Below are positions 25,194 through 32,466 of a stretch of DNA of 64,000 nt, in pieces (the first letter of the stretch is position 1; every line of letters starts with the position of its first letter). Both the position numbers and the translations under genes were made by a program. The stretch comes from Cuneatibacter caecimuris (GTDB taxonomy: Bacteria > Bacillota > Clostridia > Lachnospirales > Lachnospiraceae): positions 1,228,828 to 1,292,827 of the forward strand of contig NZ_SGXF01000001.1 in the NCBI RefSeq assembly GCF_004216775.1. The letters run 5' to 3'. Under the pieces are notes generated by a model. The model did not search any database and was not told where the DNA came from. It saw only the letters and a list, made by a program, of their open reading frames with translations.

Positions 25194-25228
25194 CTTTCTC
25201 TCTCCTTCCCTTACTGGGTTTTACTTGA

Positions 25229-25252
25229 TGAAACCAGCATACCTGAAACCAG
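25229..25252 (-). promoter_or_regulatory. paired TGAAACCAG repeat around the importer promoter
   Basis: Plus-strand TGAAACCAG occurs at 25229-25237 and 25244-25252. Between them lies AGCATA, a possible minus-strand -10 (TATGCT) for the binding-protein gene. No good -35 is evident, consistent with activation by a regulator. Confidence 0.35.
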
Positions 25253-25352
25253 GAAAAAACAAAAGGTGTCTTTTTTTACTTTCGTATCAATTCTTTGCTT
25301 TCTTTTTTAGAAAAGGGTATCATTTCTTTAGTTCAGGCCTTCGTCAGAATGC

Positions 25353-25399
25353 GACTTTTTTCTCCCTGAATTGACTTTTTCTCCCGGACTTTCTATGAT
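25353..25399 (+). promoter_or_regulatory. yesN-like gene promoter with tandem repeat
   Basis: -35 TTGACT (25371-25376), 17-base spacer, -10 TATGAT (25394-25399). The pattern GACTTTTTTCTCCC starts at 25353 and recurs as GACTTTTTCTCCC at 25373, 20 bases on and overlapping the -35. Tandem sites two helical turns apart suit the AraC-type DNA-binding domain of the regulator encoded downstream, suggesting autoregulation. Confidence 0.5.
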
Positions 25400-25451
25400 A
25401 TGATTATGGTTTATAACTTACAGCAGACGAGTATGAAAGGAGCAGCCTGAG

Positions 25452-26222
25452 ATGATATATGAACTTCTGATTGTAGATGATGAATACCAGTCCAGGAATA
25501 CACTGTGTACCTGCTTTCCCTGGGAAACCATTGGGTTTCATGTGGCGGGCCAGACCTTCAACGGTCTGGAAGCCCTGAAATTCCTCAAATGCACACCGGT
25601 ACACGTGGTTCTCTGTGATATCAGAATGCCGGTGATGTCCGGCATTGAACTGGCCAAACGGCTCACCGCCCAGCCAGACCCTCCGGTCATCATTTTTCTC
25701 AGCGGCTACCGGGATTTTGAATATGCGCAGAAGGCGCTGAAATATGGAGTTCGTTACTACATTGTAAAACCTGCCCGCTATGAAGAGCTTTATGAAGTGT
25801 TCACTACCCTCCGCCAGGAGCTGGACGCCCGATACTGCGCCGGTCAGGAAATCCTGGAGCAGGAGGATGAAGACCTTTTTCTCCGAAAAATTTATTTATA
25901 CCTGGAGAAAAACTACCGCACCGCTTCCCTGGCGGAAGCAGCTTCCGTGCTGTATATGAATTCCAGCTATGTAAGCCAGCTGTTTAAACAGAAAACCGGG
26001 CGGAATTTTTCTGATTATCTGATGGAGGTGCGCATGACTAAGGCCGCAAAGCTGTTGGAGAATCCCGCCAATAAGATTTATGATATCAGCAATCAGGTAG
26101 GCTACGCGAATCCCAAAAACTTTGCCCGGTCTTTCCGAAATTTCTTTGGAAAAACACCGAAAGAATACCGGGAAGGCTGCCAGTTTGAAAATCCGGAGGG
26201 AAGCTTTGATGAAAATATTTAA
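25452..26222 (+). CDS. YesN-like response regulator with AraC-type DNA-binding domain
   Basis: A compact 256-residue regulator. The receiver domain (about 1-120) has the acidic pocket at VDDE, the phospho-acceptor Asp in VVLCDIRMP and Lys in YIVKPAR. The C-terminal AraC/XylS helix-turn-helix pair (about 150-250) contains SSYVSQLFKQKTGRNFSDYL and IYDISNQVGYANPKNFARSFRNFFGKTPKEYR, summarised as two HTH units. It overlaps its kinase gene by 14 bases. It likely responds to extracellular sugar and activates the divergent ABC importer operon. Confidence 0.92.
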   Translation: MIYELLIVDDEYQSRNTLCTCFPWETIGFHVAGQTFNGLEALKFLKCTPVHVVLCDIRMPVMSGIELAKRLTAQPDPPVIIFLSGYRDFEYAQKALKYGVRYYIVKPARYEELYEVFTTLRQELDARYCAGQEILEQEDEDLFLRKIYLYLEKNYRTASLAEAASVLYMNSSYVSQLFKQKTGRNFSDYLMEVRMTKAAKLLENPANKIYDISNQVGYANPKNFARSFRNFFGKTPKEYREGCQFENPEGSFDENI

Positions 26223-28029
26223 GAAGCGCCAGCTGTCCATGAAAACCCAGTTTTTTATCAAAAGCCTGCTGGTGAACTGCCTGCTCCTGCTGATCCCTAT
26301 TTCTGTTCTGGCCCCATTTTCCATTATCCGGTCCAACAGAGAGATTGAATCTTCTATCAGAAAAAACAACTGGAATCTCCTGTACCAGATAGAAGAGCAT
26401 ATGGATTCCCTGTTCAAGCAGGCGGATAATATCAACCTGTATTTTGCCCATAATCCCTCCATCATCACGCACCTGCGCCGGGCCTTCAGAGAAAATTCCC
26501 TTACCCTGGACAGTCTGAACAGTATTAACACGTTTTCTTTGTATCTGCAGAACATCACCAATACCAACAATTATATCCACTCTGTCTACGTCTACTACAA
26601 CAACACCTATGGCCGTTTCCTGTCTTCGGAAACAGCCAGGCTTACCAATTTAAGCGGCTATTATGACACGGAGTGGATTCAGTCTTATCTGCATTCAGAA
26701 GCGGACACCTGGTATGAAGTGCGCACCCTGCAGCGCTCCTCCTTTGCCCAGCCCTTCCGCGTCATCAGCGTATACAGGAAAATCTATTCCTCTCTGGCCG
26801 GGGACCATCCCACCGGCGTGATCGTTACGCAGTTTAATTATGAACGGCTGATTGAATACCTGAACTCTCTGGAACTTTCCTCCAGCCAGGTAATCGCCTT
26901 TCTGGACCAGGACAATCAGATGGTCCTCCAAAACCAGGAGACAGAGCTTTCTCAGGTACTGCAGGCCATTTCCTTTTCCGAGCACCCGGAAGAGAAAGAC
27001 AATCTGCAGGCTGTTAACATTAATGGCCGTAAGTTTGTGGTTTCCAGCCTGCAGTCCTCCCGGACTGAAGGATGGAGATTTCTTTCCATGGTGCCTGCCG
27101 ATGAACTGTACGCCACTTCCACGAAAATTTTGAACACCGCAGTTTTCTTTATGCTGGCCGCGGTTATGGTCAGCATCCTGATCGCCGCGGTTAAAACACA
27201 AAAAGACTACAGCAGGCTGGAAGGGATACTGGACATACTCCAGCATCCGGAAAGACCTTCAGAAATGTATCCGCCCATGCCCAACAGAAGCACAGATCCC
27301 TATGGCTATATCATCCGGAATCTGCTGGAAATGTTTATTCAGCAGAACTATCTGAAGGTTCAGATTTCAGAAAAAAAATATAAAATGCAGACCCTGGAAA
27401 TGCAGGCCCTGCAGCAGCAGATCAACCCTCATTTCCTCTATAATACGCTGCACACAATATACTGGGAGGCTTTCCGTATGACCCAGGCTCCCAATACCTG
27501 TTCCAAAATGGTATCCAACCTGGCAGATATCATGGAATATTCCCTCAGCGATTCCCAGCAGCAGGTAAAGCTAAAAGAAGAGCTGGACTATCTGAAGGCC
27601 TATGTGGAAATTCAGAAAGTCCGGTACGGAGATAAATTTGAAGTGTTCTGGGAAGTGGACGATACTGCTATCATCTATCCCACCAGCAAGATGCTCCTGC
27701 AGCCCCTGGTGGAAAATGCCCTCTATCACGGCATTAAGGAAAAAGAAGGGAGCGGCGTCATTAAGGTAAAAGTATATTTCCGGACTGACCATGTGCTGGT
27801 CTCCATCCTGGACAACGGCGTAGGCATGGACCGGGAGCAGCTGGAGGCCCTCAGAAACCGCCTGAAGGACGGGGACACTGTAGATTCTCATATCGGCGTC
27901 CTGAACACCCACCGCCGTCTGGTCCTGGCGTACGGAGAGCACTGCGGCCTGCATATCGGCAGCAGAAAGGGCGCCGGCACTGTAGTCTCTTTCCGGCTGC
28001 CCCTGCTGCCCAGGGAAAAGTCCATATAA
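26209..28029 (+). CDS. YesM-like sensor histidine kinase
   Basis: About 606 residues. An N-terminal membrane segment (about 20-45), a long extracellular sensing region and a second membrane segment near the middle are followed by the histidine-kinase domain of the YesM/LytS class, with the phospho-acceptor in QQINPHFLYNTLHTI and an ATPase domain with LVENALYHGIKEK and ILDNGVGMD. The ATG at 26209 is used because GGAGGG precedes it; a longer frame to 26122 would run back inside the regulator gene. It is the partner of the YesN-like protein. Confidence 0.92.
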   Translation: MKIFKKRQLSMKTQFFIKSLLVNCLLLLIPISVLAPFSIIRSNREIESSIRKNNWNLLYQIEEHMDSLFKQADNINLYFAHNPSIITHLRRAFRENSLTLDSLNSINTFSLYLQNITNTNNYIHSVYVYYNNTYGRFLSSETARLTNLSGYYDTEWIQSYLHSEADTWYEVRTLQRSSFAQPFRVISVYRKIYSSLAGDHPTGVIVTQFNYERLIEYLNSLELSSSQVIAFLDQDNQMVLQNQETELSQVLQAISFSEHPEEKDNLQAVNINGRKFVVSSLQSSRTEGWRFLSMVPADELYATSTKILNTAVFFMLAAVMVSILIAAVKTQKDYSRLEGILDILQHPERPSEMYPPMPNRSTDPYGYIIRNLLEMFIQQNYLKVQISEKKYKMQTLEMQALQQQINPHFLYNTLHTIYWEAFRMTQAPNTCSKMVSNLADIMEYSLSDSQQQVKLKEELDYLKAYVEIQKVRYGDKFEVFWEVDDTAIIYPTSKMLLQPLVENALYHGIKEKEGSGVIKVKVYFRTDHVLVSILDNGVGMDREQLEALRNRLKDGDTVDSHIGVLNTHRRLVLAYGEHCGLHIGSRKGAGTVVSFRLPLLPREKSI

Positions 28030-28035
28030 CAGGAA

Positions 28036-28078
28036 AGGCGTGATACAGAATCTGCAGTCTGCACCACGCCTCTCTTAT
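28036..28078 (+). terminator. terminator after the YesM-like kinase gene
   Basis: AGGCGTG (28036-28042) pairs with CACGCCT (28065-28071), followed by CTCTTATTTTATT. It separates the kinase from the convergent YesL gene. Confidence 0.6.
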
Positions 28079-28079
28079 T

Positions 28080-28910
28080 TTATTGTTCCTGGTTTCCTTC
28101 TTCGCCGCTTTCTTCTTCCGGTTCTTCTTTTTTCACAGGCATCACTGGTTCCATAACATCCAGCTGCACGCTCTCGCGATGTTTTTTCTCAACGTCTTCC
28201 AGGGTAATACGCACTGGTTCCGCGTCCATTGCTTCGGCGCCAATCACCACATGTTCCGGCTCTGGTTCTTCCCCCAGCTCGCCAAAATGATCGTCATGCT
28301 TCTCCTCTGGAATATATTTATTAAAAATATGGTTAAAAATATATGCTGTAAGAAAGGCGCTGAGCCCCACGCCGATCAGCGGATATACCGGAATCACAAA
28401 ATTGCCGAGTATAAACAGCCCCACATTGATCACTACGATCAGGATCGTAAAGGGAAGATGCCGGATCGCCATCATAAAGGAATAAATCAACGTTTTCTTA
28501 ATTGTATTGTCAAACCTGGACAATACCGGGAACACATAAGTAATCGTAAAGAAATAAATCAGGAAAACGGCCATGAAAAGCACCAGCAGAACTTTAGAGA
28601 AGCTGTTCTCCGCATGAGACTTGTAGAACCAGATATCCACCGCAAAGAATGCGCCTACTGCCAGCACGATCAGCCAGATGATGATGCCCTGCTTAAAATT
28701 CAGCTTAAAGGATTTAAAGTACATTCTGAAAATATGGCTCTCTTCATCCCTTACCTCTTTGATCATCACATAATAAAGGGCCGTAATCGCAGGACCGATC
28801 GTGACGATCGGGATACAGCAGATCAGGCAGACCACATGGAGCATGAACACGTCTGCCAGCTTACCGATAAAGCGCCAGACCGGATTATCCAGATTAAATA
28901 TAGATCCCAT
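28080..28910 (-). CDS. YesL family (DUF624) membrane protein
   Basis: About 276 residues with five or six hydrophobic segments in the first 200 residues. The signature start SIFNLDNPVWRFIGKLADVF and LICCIPIVTIGPAITALYYV are diagnostic of YesL/DUF624. The last 80 residues are acidic and polar (many Glu and Pro-Glu), an addition to the core domain. YesL proteins accompany sugar ABC importers and YesMN kinases in Firmicutes; the function is unknown. The ATG at 28910 follows GAGG; the longer frame to 28991 would overlap its promoter. Confidence 0.85.
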   Translation of the reverse strand: MGSIFNLDNPVWRFIGKLADVFMLHVVCLICCIPIVTIGPAITALYYVMIKEVRDEESHIFRMYFKSFKLNFKQGIIIWLIVLAVGAFFAVDIWFYKSHAENSFSKVLLVLFMAVFLIYFFTITYVFPVLSRFDNTIKKTLIYSFMMAIRHLPFTILIVVINVGLFILGNFVIPVYPLIGVGLSAFLTAYIFNHIFNKYIPEEKHDDHFGELGEEPEPEHVVIGAEAMDAEPVRITLEDVEKKHRESVQLDVMEPVMPVKKEEPEEESGEEGNQEQ

Positions 28911-28939
28911 TTTGCTTACCTCTTTTTTATCGTATTGTG

Positions 28940-28991
28940 CCGCACAGTGCGGATATGATAACATTATATATGATGCCAGAGAAAAAATCAA
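28940..28991 (-). promoter_or_regulatory. promoter and palindrome of the YesL gene
   Basis: Minus-strand -35 TTGATT (28986-28991), 17-base spacer, -10 TATAAT (28963-28968). In the leader, CCGCA-CAG-TGCGG (28940-28952) is a perfect inverted repeat, perhaps an operator or small RNA hairpin. Confidence 0.55.
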
Positions 28992-29111
28992 ATGTGTTCC
29001 ACTACTTTATTAAAATTTTATGGTTTTTTTTCCGATATTTTTCCCCAAAATGTAAAATCTGTGATAAAATAACACCTAGCAACGCAACTGCGTAGAAGTA
29101 AGGAGCCATTT

Positions 29112-29876
29112 ATGAAGCAATATGCACCGGATGAGATTAAGAAGCAGCAGGAAGAAGTAGCTGCCCTGAAAAAAGAACAAGAAAAGCTGGAACGCACGGA
29201 GCGGGAGAAGCTCCGGGAGATGAACTGGAAGGAAAAAATTGTTTATATTGTTACTTATTACAAGGTCTATTTTATTCTGGCGGTCTGCGCCTGCCTGGTG
29301 GTCGGCGTAATCGTATTCATGATCCGCGAAGCCGGTAAGGAAAATATCGGACAGGGCATCGCGTTTAATGCTTCCTTTGCCGCCGATCTTTCCAGCGAAG
29401 TGCCAAAGGATTTCGCGGAATATCTGGGCAAGGATCCTTCCAAGATTAAAATGGTCATGGAAAGCGGCCTGAGCTATTCTGAAAACGACGCGAATTCTGA
29501 ATATGGGATGGGCTTTACCATGAAAGTAACAACCTATATCGCGGCCCATGCCCTGGATTTTATGATTACAGACACTGCCGGAATGCGCCTGGAAATCCTT
29601 CAGAACAACGGAATGATGGATCTGGAGAAGGCTCTTCCGGAAGATATTATGAACGTAGTAAAAGATGATATCCTGTATAAAAAGAATTCCGACGGCACTC
29701 AGACAGCCATCGGAATCAATATTAAAAATTCTTCCTTCGCACAGAAATACCAGATGCTCTCCGGAGACCTGTATTTCATCATCATCAACAATACAGACAA
29801 GCTGGACAATGTCCTTCAGTTCCTGCGCTTTATGTATGGCCTTCCGCCCGCGCAGGCGGCGTCTGACGCAGGCTGA
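29112..29876 (+). CDS. hypothetical membrane-anchored protein with coiled-coil start
   Basis: A 254-residue protein of no family I recognise. A charged, helical N-terminus (about 1-40, Lys/Glu-rich, probably coiled coil) precedes one membrane segment (about 50-70) and an outer domain of about 180 residues. This order suggests a bitopic protein with a small cytoplasmic tail. It starts after an AAGGAG site. Its last 61 bases overlap the end of the convergent GNAT gene. No neighbour points to a role. Confidence 0.7.
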   Translation: MKQYAPDEIKKQQEEVAALKKEQEKLERTEREKLREMNWKEKIVYIVTYYKVYFILAVCACLVVGVIVFMIREAGKENIGQGIAFNASFAADLSSEVPKDFAEYLGKDPSKIKMVMESGLSYSENDANSEYGMGFTMKVTTYIAAHALDFMITDTAGMRLEILQNNGMMDLEKALPEDIMNVVKDDILYKKNSDGTQTAIGINIKNSSFAQKYQMLSGDLYFIIINNTDKLDNVLQFLRFMYGLPPAQAASDAG

Positions 29877-30520
29877 AATCCCAGTTTTAGCGCCAGCCTC
29901 TGAGAAGGCAGGTTGTCCGCTCTTACAAAGCAGAAGATTTTCTGAAGATTCAGCTTTTTCCATCCATAGTCTATTATAGCCCGGCAGGCTTCCTCCGCGA
30001 AGCCCTGCCGGCGTTTTGCTTCCGCAATTCCGTAAGACAGCTCCATTTCCCCCTGGAAAGACGGCTCCAGACCGGCCATCCCGATGCACAGCCCTGTCTC
30101 CTTTTCTTCAATCAGCCAAACTCCGGCCTCCCTCAGCACATATGCGCTTCGGATATACTCTCTGATCCCTGCCTCACCCTGATCCCAGAACTGTTCTTTT
30201 TCCCGGAAAGCCGCCTCACCCATTTCCCGGCACAGGCGCTGACAAAGGCTCTGGTCCCAGGGAGATACTTCTCTCAGCCGAAGCCTGGCGGTTTCCGAAA
30301 CCAGCCTGGGCCTGCCAAGGTACCTGTCCGCAGCTATCTGCAGATATTCTTCTTCCACATCCCATCCTTGTGCACAGTATTCACAGGGAAGCCAGGTTCC
30401 GTTTTCAAGGCCGTCCAGAATCCCCATAACAGGAAAACGGCGCCGCATCTCCGCCAGCACCGTTTCCTCATCACTGAGCACAACCAAATCGCCGGAAGCT
30501 GTCAGCCGGAACCTCAGCAC
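29816..30520 (-). CDS. GNAT-family acetyltransferase with N-terminal extension
   Basis: A 234-residue protein. The C-terminal GNAT domain (about 80-230) has TARLRLREVSPWD, an acetyl-CoA site region EAKRRQGFAEEACRAI and the terminal VRADNLPSQRLALKLGF. The first 80 residues are an extra domain with a CxxC-like pair (CEYC). The start is a GTG overlapping the cyclophilin stop by 7 bases, so it is translationally coupled. The target, probably an amine or protein N-terminus, is unknown. Its 3' end runs 61 bases into the convergent gene. Confidence 0.8.
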   Translation of the reverse strand: MLRFRLTASGDLVVLSDEETVLAEMRRRFPVMGILDGLENGTWLPCEYCAQGWDVEEEYLQIAADRYLGRPRLVSETARLRLREVSPWDQSLCQRLCREMGEAAFREKEQFWDQGEAGIREYIRSAYVLREAGVWLIEEKETGLCIGMAGLEPSFQGEMELSYGIAEAKRRQGFAEEACRAIIDYGWKKLNLQKIFCFVRADNLPSQRLALKLGFQPASDAACAGGRPYIKRRN

Positions 30521-31038
30521 TTTTCAGGTTCCGGATACTCCACGCCAAAAGTCTCTGCCGTCACCTTTTTCATTATCTGGTCCTGGCGCGGCCTGTCGCT
30601 GTAATCCGTGGCAACCGCTGCAATCTCATTCACAACATCCATCCCTTCGATGATTCTGCCAAAAGCCGCATACGCGCCGTCCAGATGAGGCGCGGCCTGG
30701 TGCATGATAAAGAACTGGGAGCCCGCTGAATTGGGAGCCATCGTTCTGGCCATGGACAGAACTCCTTCTGTATGCCTGAGAGAATTCTGGAATCCGTTCT
30801 GAGCGAATTCTCCTTTGATGCTGTAGCCGGGACCGCCCGCTCCGGTGCCGTCAGGGTCTCCTCCCTGAAGCATAAAGCCCGCGATCACACGGTGGAAAAT
30901 CAGGCCGTTATAAAAGCCCTTATTCACCAGGCTGATAAAATTATTCACTGTATTGGGCGCCGTCTCAGGATAAAGCTCTGCCTTCATCACTCCGCCATTT
31001 TCCATTTCAATCGTTACAATGGGGTTTTTCTGTTCCAT
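30514..31038 (-). CDS. peptidyl-prolyl cis-trans isomerase (cyclophilin type)
   Basis: A 174-residue cytoplasmic cyclophilin with the core catalytic pattern: YNGLIFHRVIAGFMLQGGDP, GVLSMART and SQFFIMHQAAPHLDGAYAAFGRI. It speeds proline isomerisation during folding. It lacks a signal peptide. It is co-transcribed with the GNAT gene through a 7-base overlap and has a clear promoter at 31115-31143. Confidence 0.95.
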   Translation of the reverse strand: MEQKNPIVTIEMENGGVMKAELYPETAPNTVNNFISLVNKGFYNGLIFHRVIAGFMLQGGDPDGTGAGGPGYSIKGEFAQNGFQNSLRHTEGVLSMARTMAPNSAGSQFFIMHQAAPHLDGAYAAFGRIIEGMDVVNEIAAVATDYSDRPRQDQIMKKVTAETFGVEYPEPEKC

Positions 31039-31114
31039 CTTTTTCCTCTTTCCGCTGTCTCAGCATTTTCTCACCGCTTCCGCCAGCTGTTCTGAAGCTG
31101 CTTCTGCTTGGAAT

Positions 31115-31143
31115 ATCATACTATATTTTTTCTCCAAAGTAAA
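31115..31143 (-). promoter_or_regulatory. promoter of the cyclophilin-GNAT operon
   Basis: Minus-strand -35 TTTACT (31138-31143), 17-base spacer, -10 TATGAT (31115-31120). Confidence 0.5.
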
Positions 31144-31252
31144 TCTTTTGATTAATTTCTGCCTATTTCTTCCGTCGTTCATATTTTGTTTACAAATCTT
31201 TCAAAATACATTCATACCGTACACATGATTTCTTCACGTTTTCTCTCTATAC

Positions 31253-31382
31253 TATAATCAACAACCAGAAAGAGCAAGCTGGTTGGATAAAATTTTCGCT
31301 CACAACTATTTTTCATAATACGGGCTGATTTTTCAGCTCTCCTCCCTTTCAAACAAAAACGGCCGCAAGGCTGTTTTTGTTT
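31253..31382 (+). ncRNA. candidate structured small RNA or attenuated leader
   Basis: A -10-like TATAAT (31253-31258) is followed by three hairpins: AACCAG/CTGGTT (31263-31284), GGGCTGA/TCAGCTC (31322-31339), and a 14-bp stem with a GCAA loop ending in TTTTTGTTT (31351-31382), a good terminator. The -35 is weak. No ORF of note lies inside. A second, strong promoter starts ten bases after the terminator. It may be a small RNA or a premature-termination leader of the Ca2+/Na+ exchanger gene. Confidence 0.4.
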
Positions 31383-31391
31383 GCCCAAAAC

Positions 31392-31420
31392 TTGACATAT
31401 TTCGATTTTCTTTCTATACT
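31392..31420 (+). promoter_or_regulatory. strong promoter of the Ca2+/Na+ exchanger gene
   Basis: -35 TTGACA (31392-31397), 17-base spacer, -10 TATACT (31415-31420); nearly consensus. Confidence 0.75.
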
Positions 31421-31424
31421 AAAA

Positions 31425-31464
31425 CAGTGCCTTCCGATTGATGATTAAAATGAAATCGGAGGCG
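31425..31464 (+). promoter_or_regulatory. 5' leader hairpin of the exchanger mRNA
   Basis: CAGTGCCTTCCGATT pairs with AATCGGAGGCGCTG with a single bulged T, forming a 14-bp stem at the very start of the transcript. An A-rich stretch and the ribosome site follow. It may stabilise the mRNA or gate translation. Confidence 0.5.
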
Positions 31465-31515
31465 CTGTTCTGTCTGAAAAAAAATTGCAGGCAGTCAGAA
31501 GAAAGGAAACATTCC

Positions 31516-32466
31516 ATGGTGAAATATCTCATCCTAATCGTCGGATTCGTCCTTCTTGTCAAAGGGGCGGATTTCTTTGTGGAAGGCTGCGCTTCCATCG
31601 CAAAAACCCTCCGTGTTCCTACAATTATTATCGGCCTGACCATTGTAGCTTTCGGCACCAGCGCGCCGGAAGCCGCCGTCAGCATCTCCGCGTCTCTGAG
31701 GGGAGCCAATGATATCGCCATCAGCAACGTAATCGGCTCCAACCTGTTCAATTTGCTGGTGGTTGTGGGAATCTGCGCTGTGCTGAAACCCATGAAGGTA
31801 CAGTCCGGCATCCTGAAACGGGAATTCCCGTTTTCCATTCTCATCACTCTGGTGCTGCTGGTGCTGTGCACTGACCAGGCAATCCGCGGAAACAGCGCCC
31901 AAAACGCCATCGGACGCCTGGATGGAGTGATTTTACTTGCGCTTTTTGCGCTCTTCGTTTTTATGATGATCCGAAGCGCGATGAAAAACAGGGAAGAGTT
32001 GGATGAAGATTACAAGATTCTCCCTGTATGGAAAAGCCTCCTGTTTATCTTGGGCGGGCTGGCCGGCGTCATCCTGGGCGGCAACATGGTGGTGGAAGGC
32101 GCTACCGATATCGCAAGGGCATTCGGGCTCAGTGAGACGCTGATCGGCCTGACCATCATTGCGCTGGGAACTTCCCTGCCTGAACTTGTGACTTCCGTGG
32201 TAGCCGCAAAAAAGGGGGAAAACGACCTGGCCCTGGGAAATGTTATCGGGTCCAATATCTTTAACATACTGCTGATTCTCGGCGCTTCATCCACAATCGT
32301 CCAGGTTAATGTTGGGCTGCAGTCCCTTTATGATATCATTATCCTGATCGGCGTCAGTCTCATCACATATCTTTTTTCCCTGCGGGGCCGACAGATTAAC
32401 CGCCTGGAAGGAGCTTTTATGCTGGCCCTCTATGGAGGCTATCTGGCTTATATTATTCTCCGCTGA
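31516..32466 (+). CDS. calcium/sodium antiporter (CaCA family)
   Basis: About 316 residues with ten or so hydrophobic segments in two homologous halves. Each half has the alpha-repeat signature: GLTIVAFGTSAPEAAVSISA with SNVIGSNLFNLL, and GLTIIALGTSLPELVTSVVAA with GNVIGSNIFNILL. It exchanges Ca2+ for Na+ or K+ at the membrane, like YrbG. The ATG at 31516 is used because GAAAGGAAAC precedes it; an upstream in-frame start at 31438 lies inside the leader hairpin. It overlaps the convergent GH18 gene by 14 bases. Confidence 0.92.
   Translation: MVKYLILIVGFVLLVKGADFFVEGCASIAKTLRVPTIIIGLTIVAFGTSAPEAAVSISASLRGANDIAISNVIGSNLFNLLVVVGICAVLKPMKVQSGILKREFPFSILITLVLLVLCTDQAIRGNSAQNAIGRLDGVILLALFALFVFMMIRSAMKNREELDEDYKILPVWKSLLFILGGLAGVILGGNMVVEGATDIARAFGLSETLIGLTIIALGTSLPELVTSVVAAKKGENDLALGNVIGSNIFNILLILGASSTIVQVNVGLQSLYDIIILIGVSLITYLFSLRGRQINRLEGAFMLALYGGYLAYIILR

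Larger units (their letters stand above)
31039..31515. other. intergenic region with promoters, candidate RNA and leader hairpin
   Basis: About 480 bases between divergent genes. It holds the cyclophilin promoter (31115-31143, minus), a candidate structured RNA with its own terminator (31262-31382, plus), a near-perfect promoter (31392-31420, plus) and a leader hairpin (31425-31464) before the exchanger gene. No known riboswitch class was recognised. Confidence 0.6.

Noticed and set aside
26122-26208. upstream start for the YesM-like kinase
   Set aside because: It lies within the regulator gene with no ribosome site; the ATG at 26209 has GGAGGG.
28083-28958. 291-residue plus-strand frame
   Set aside because: Antisense to the YesL gene, rich in His and Lys as a mirror of its codons.
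31438-31515. upstream start for the Ca2+/Na+ exchanger
   Set aside because: It lies inside a leader hairpin, has no ribosome site and would add an unrelated charged stretch before the first membrane segment.
31150-31515. known riboswitch (Mn2+, Mg2+ or Na+ class) before the exchanger
   Set aside because: None of the consensus blocks I know was found; the structure is reported only as a candidate.
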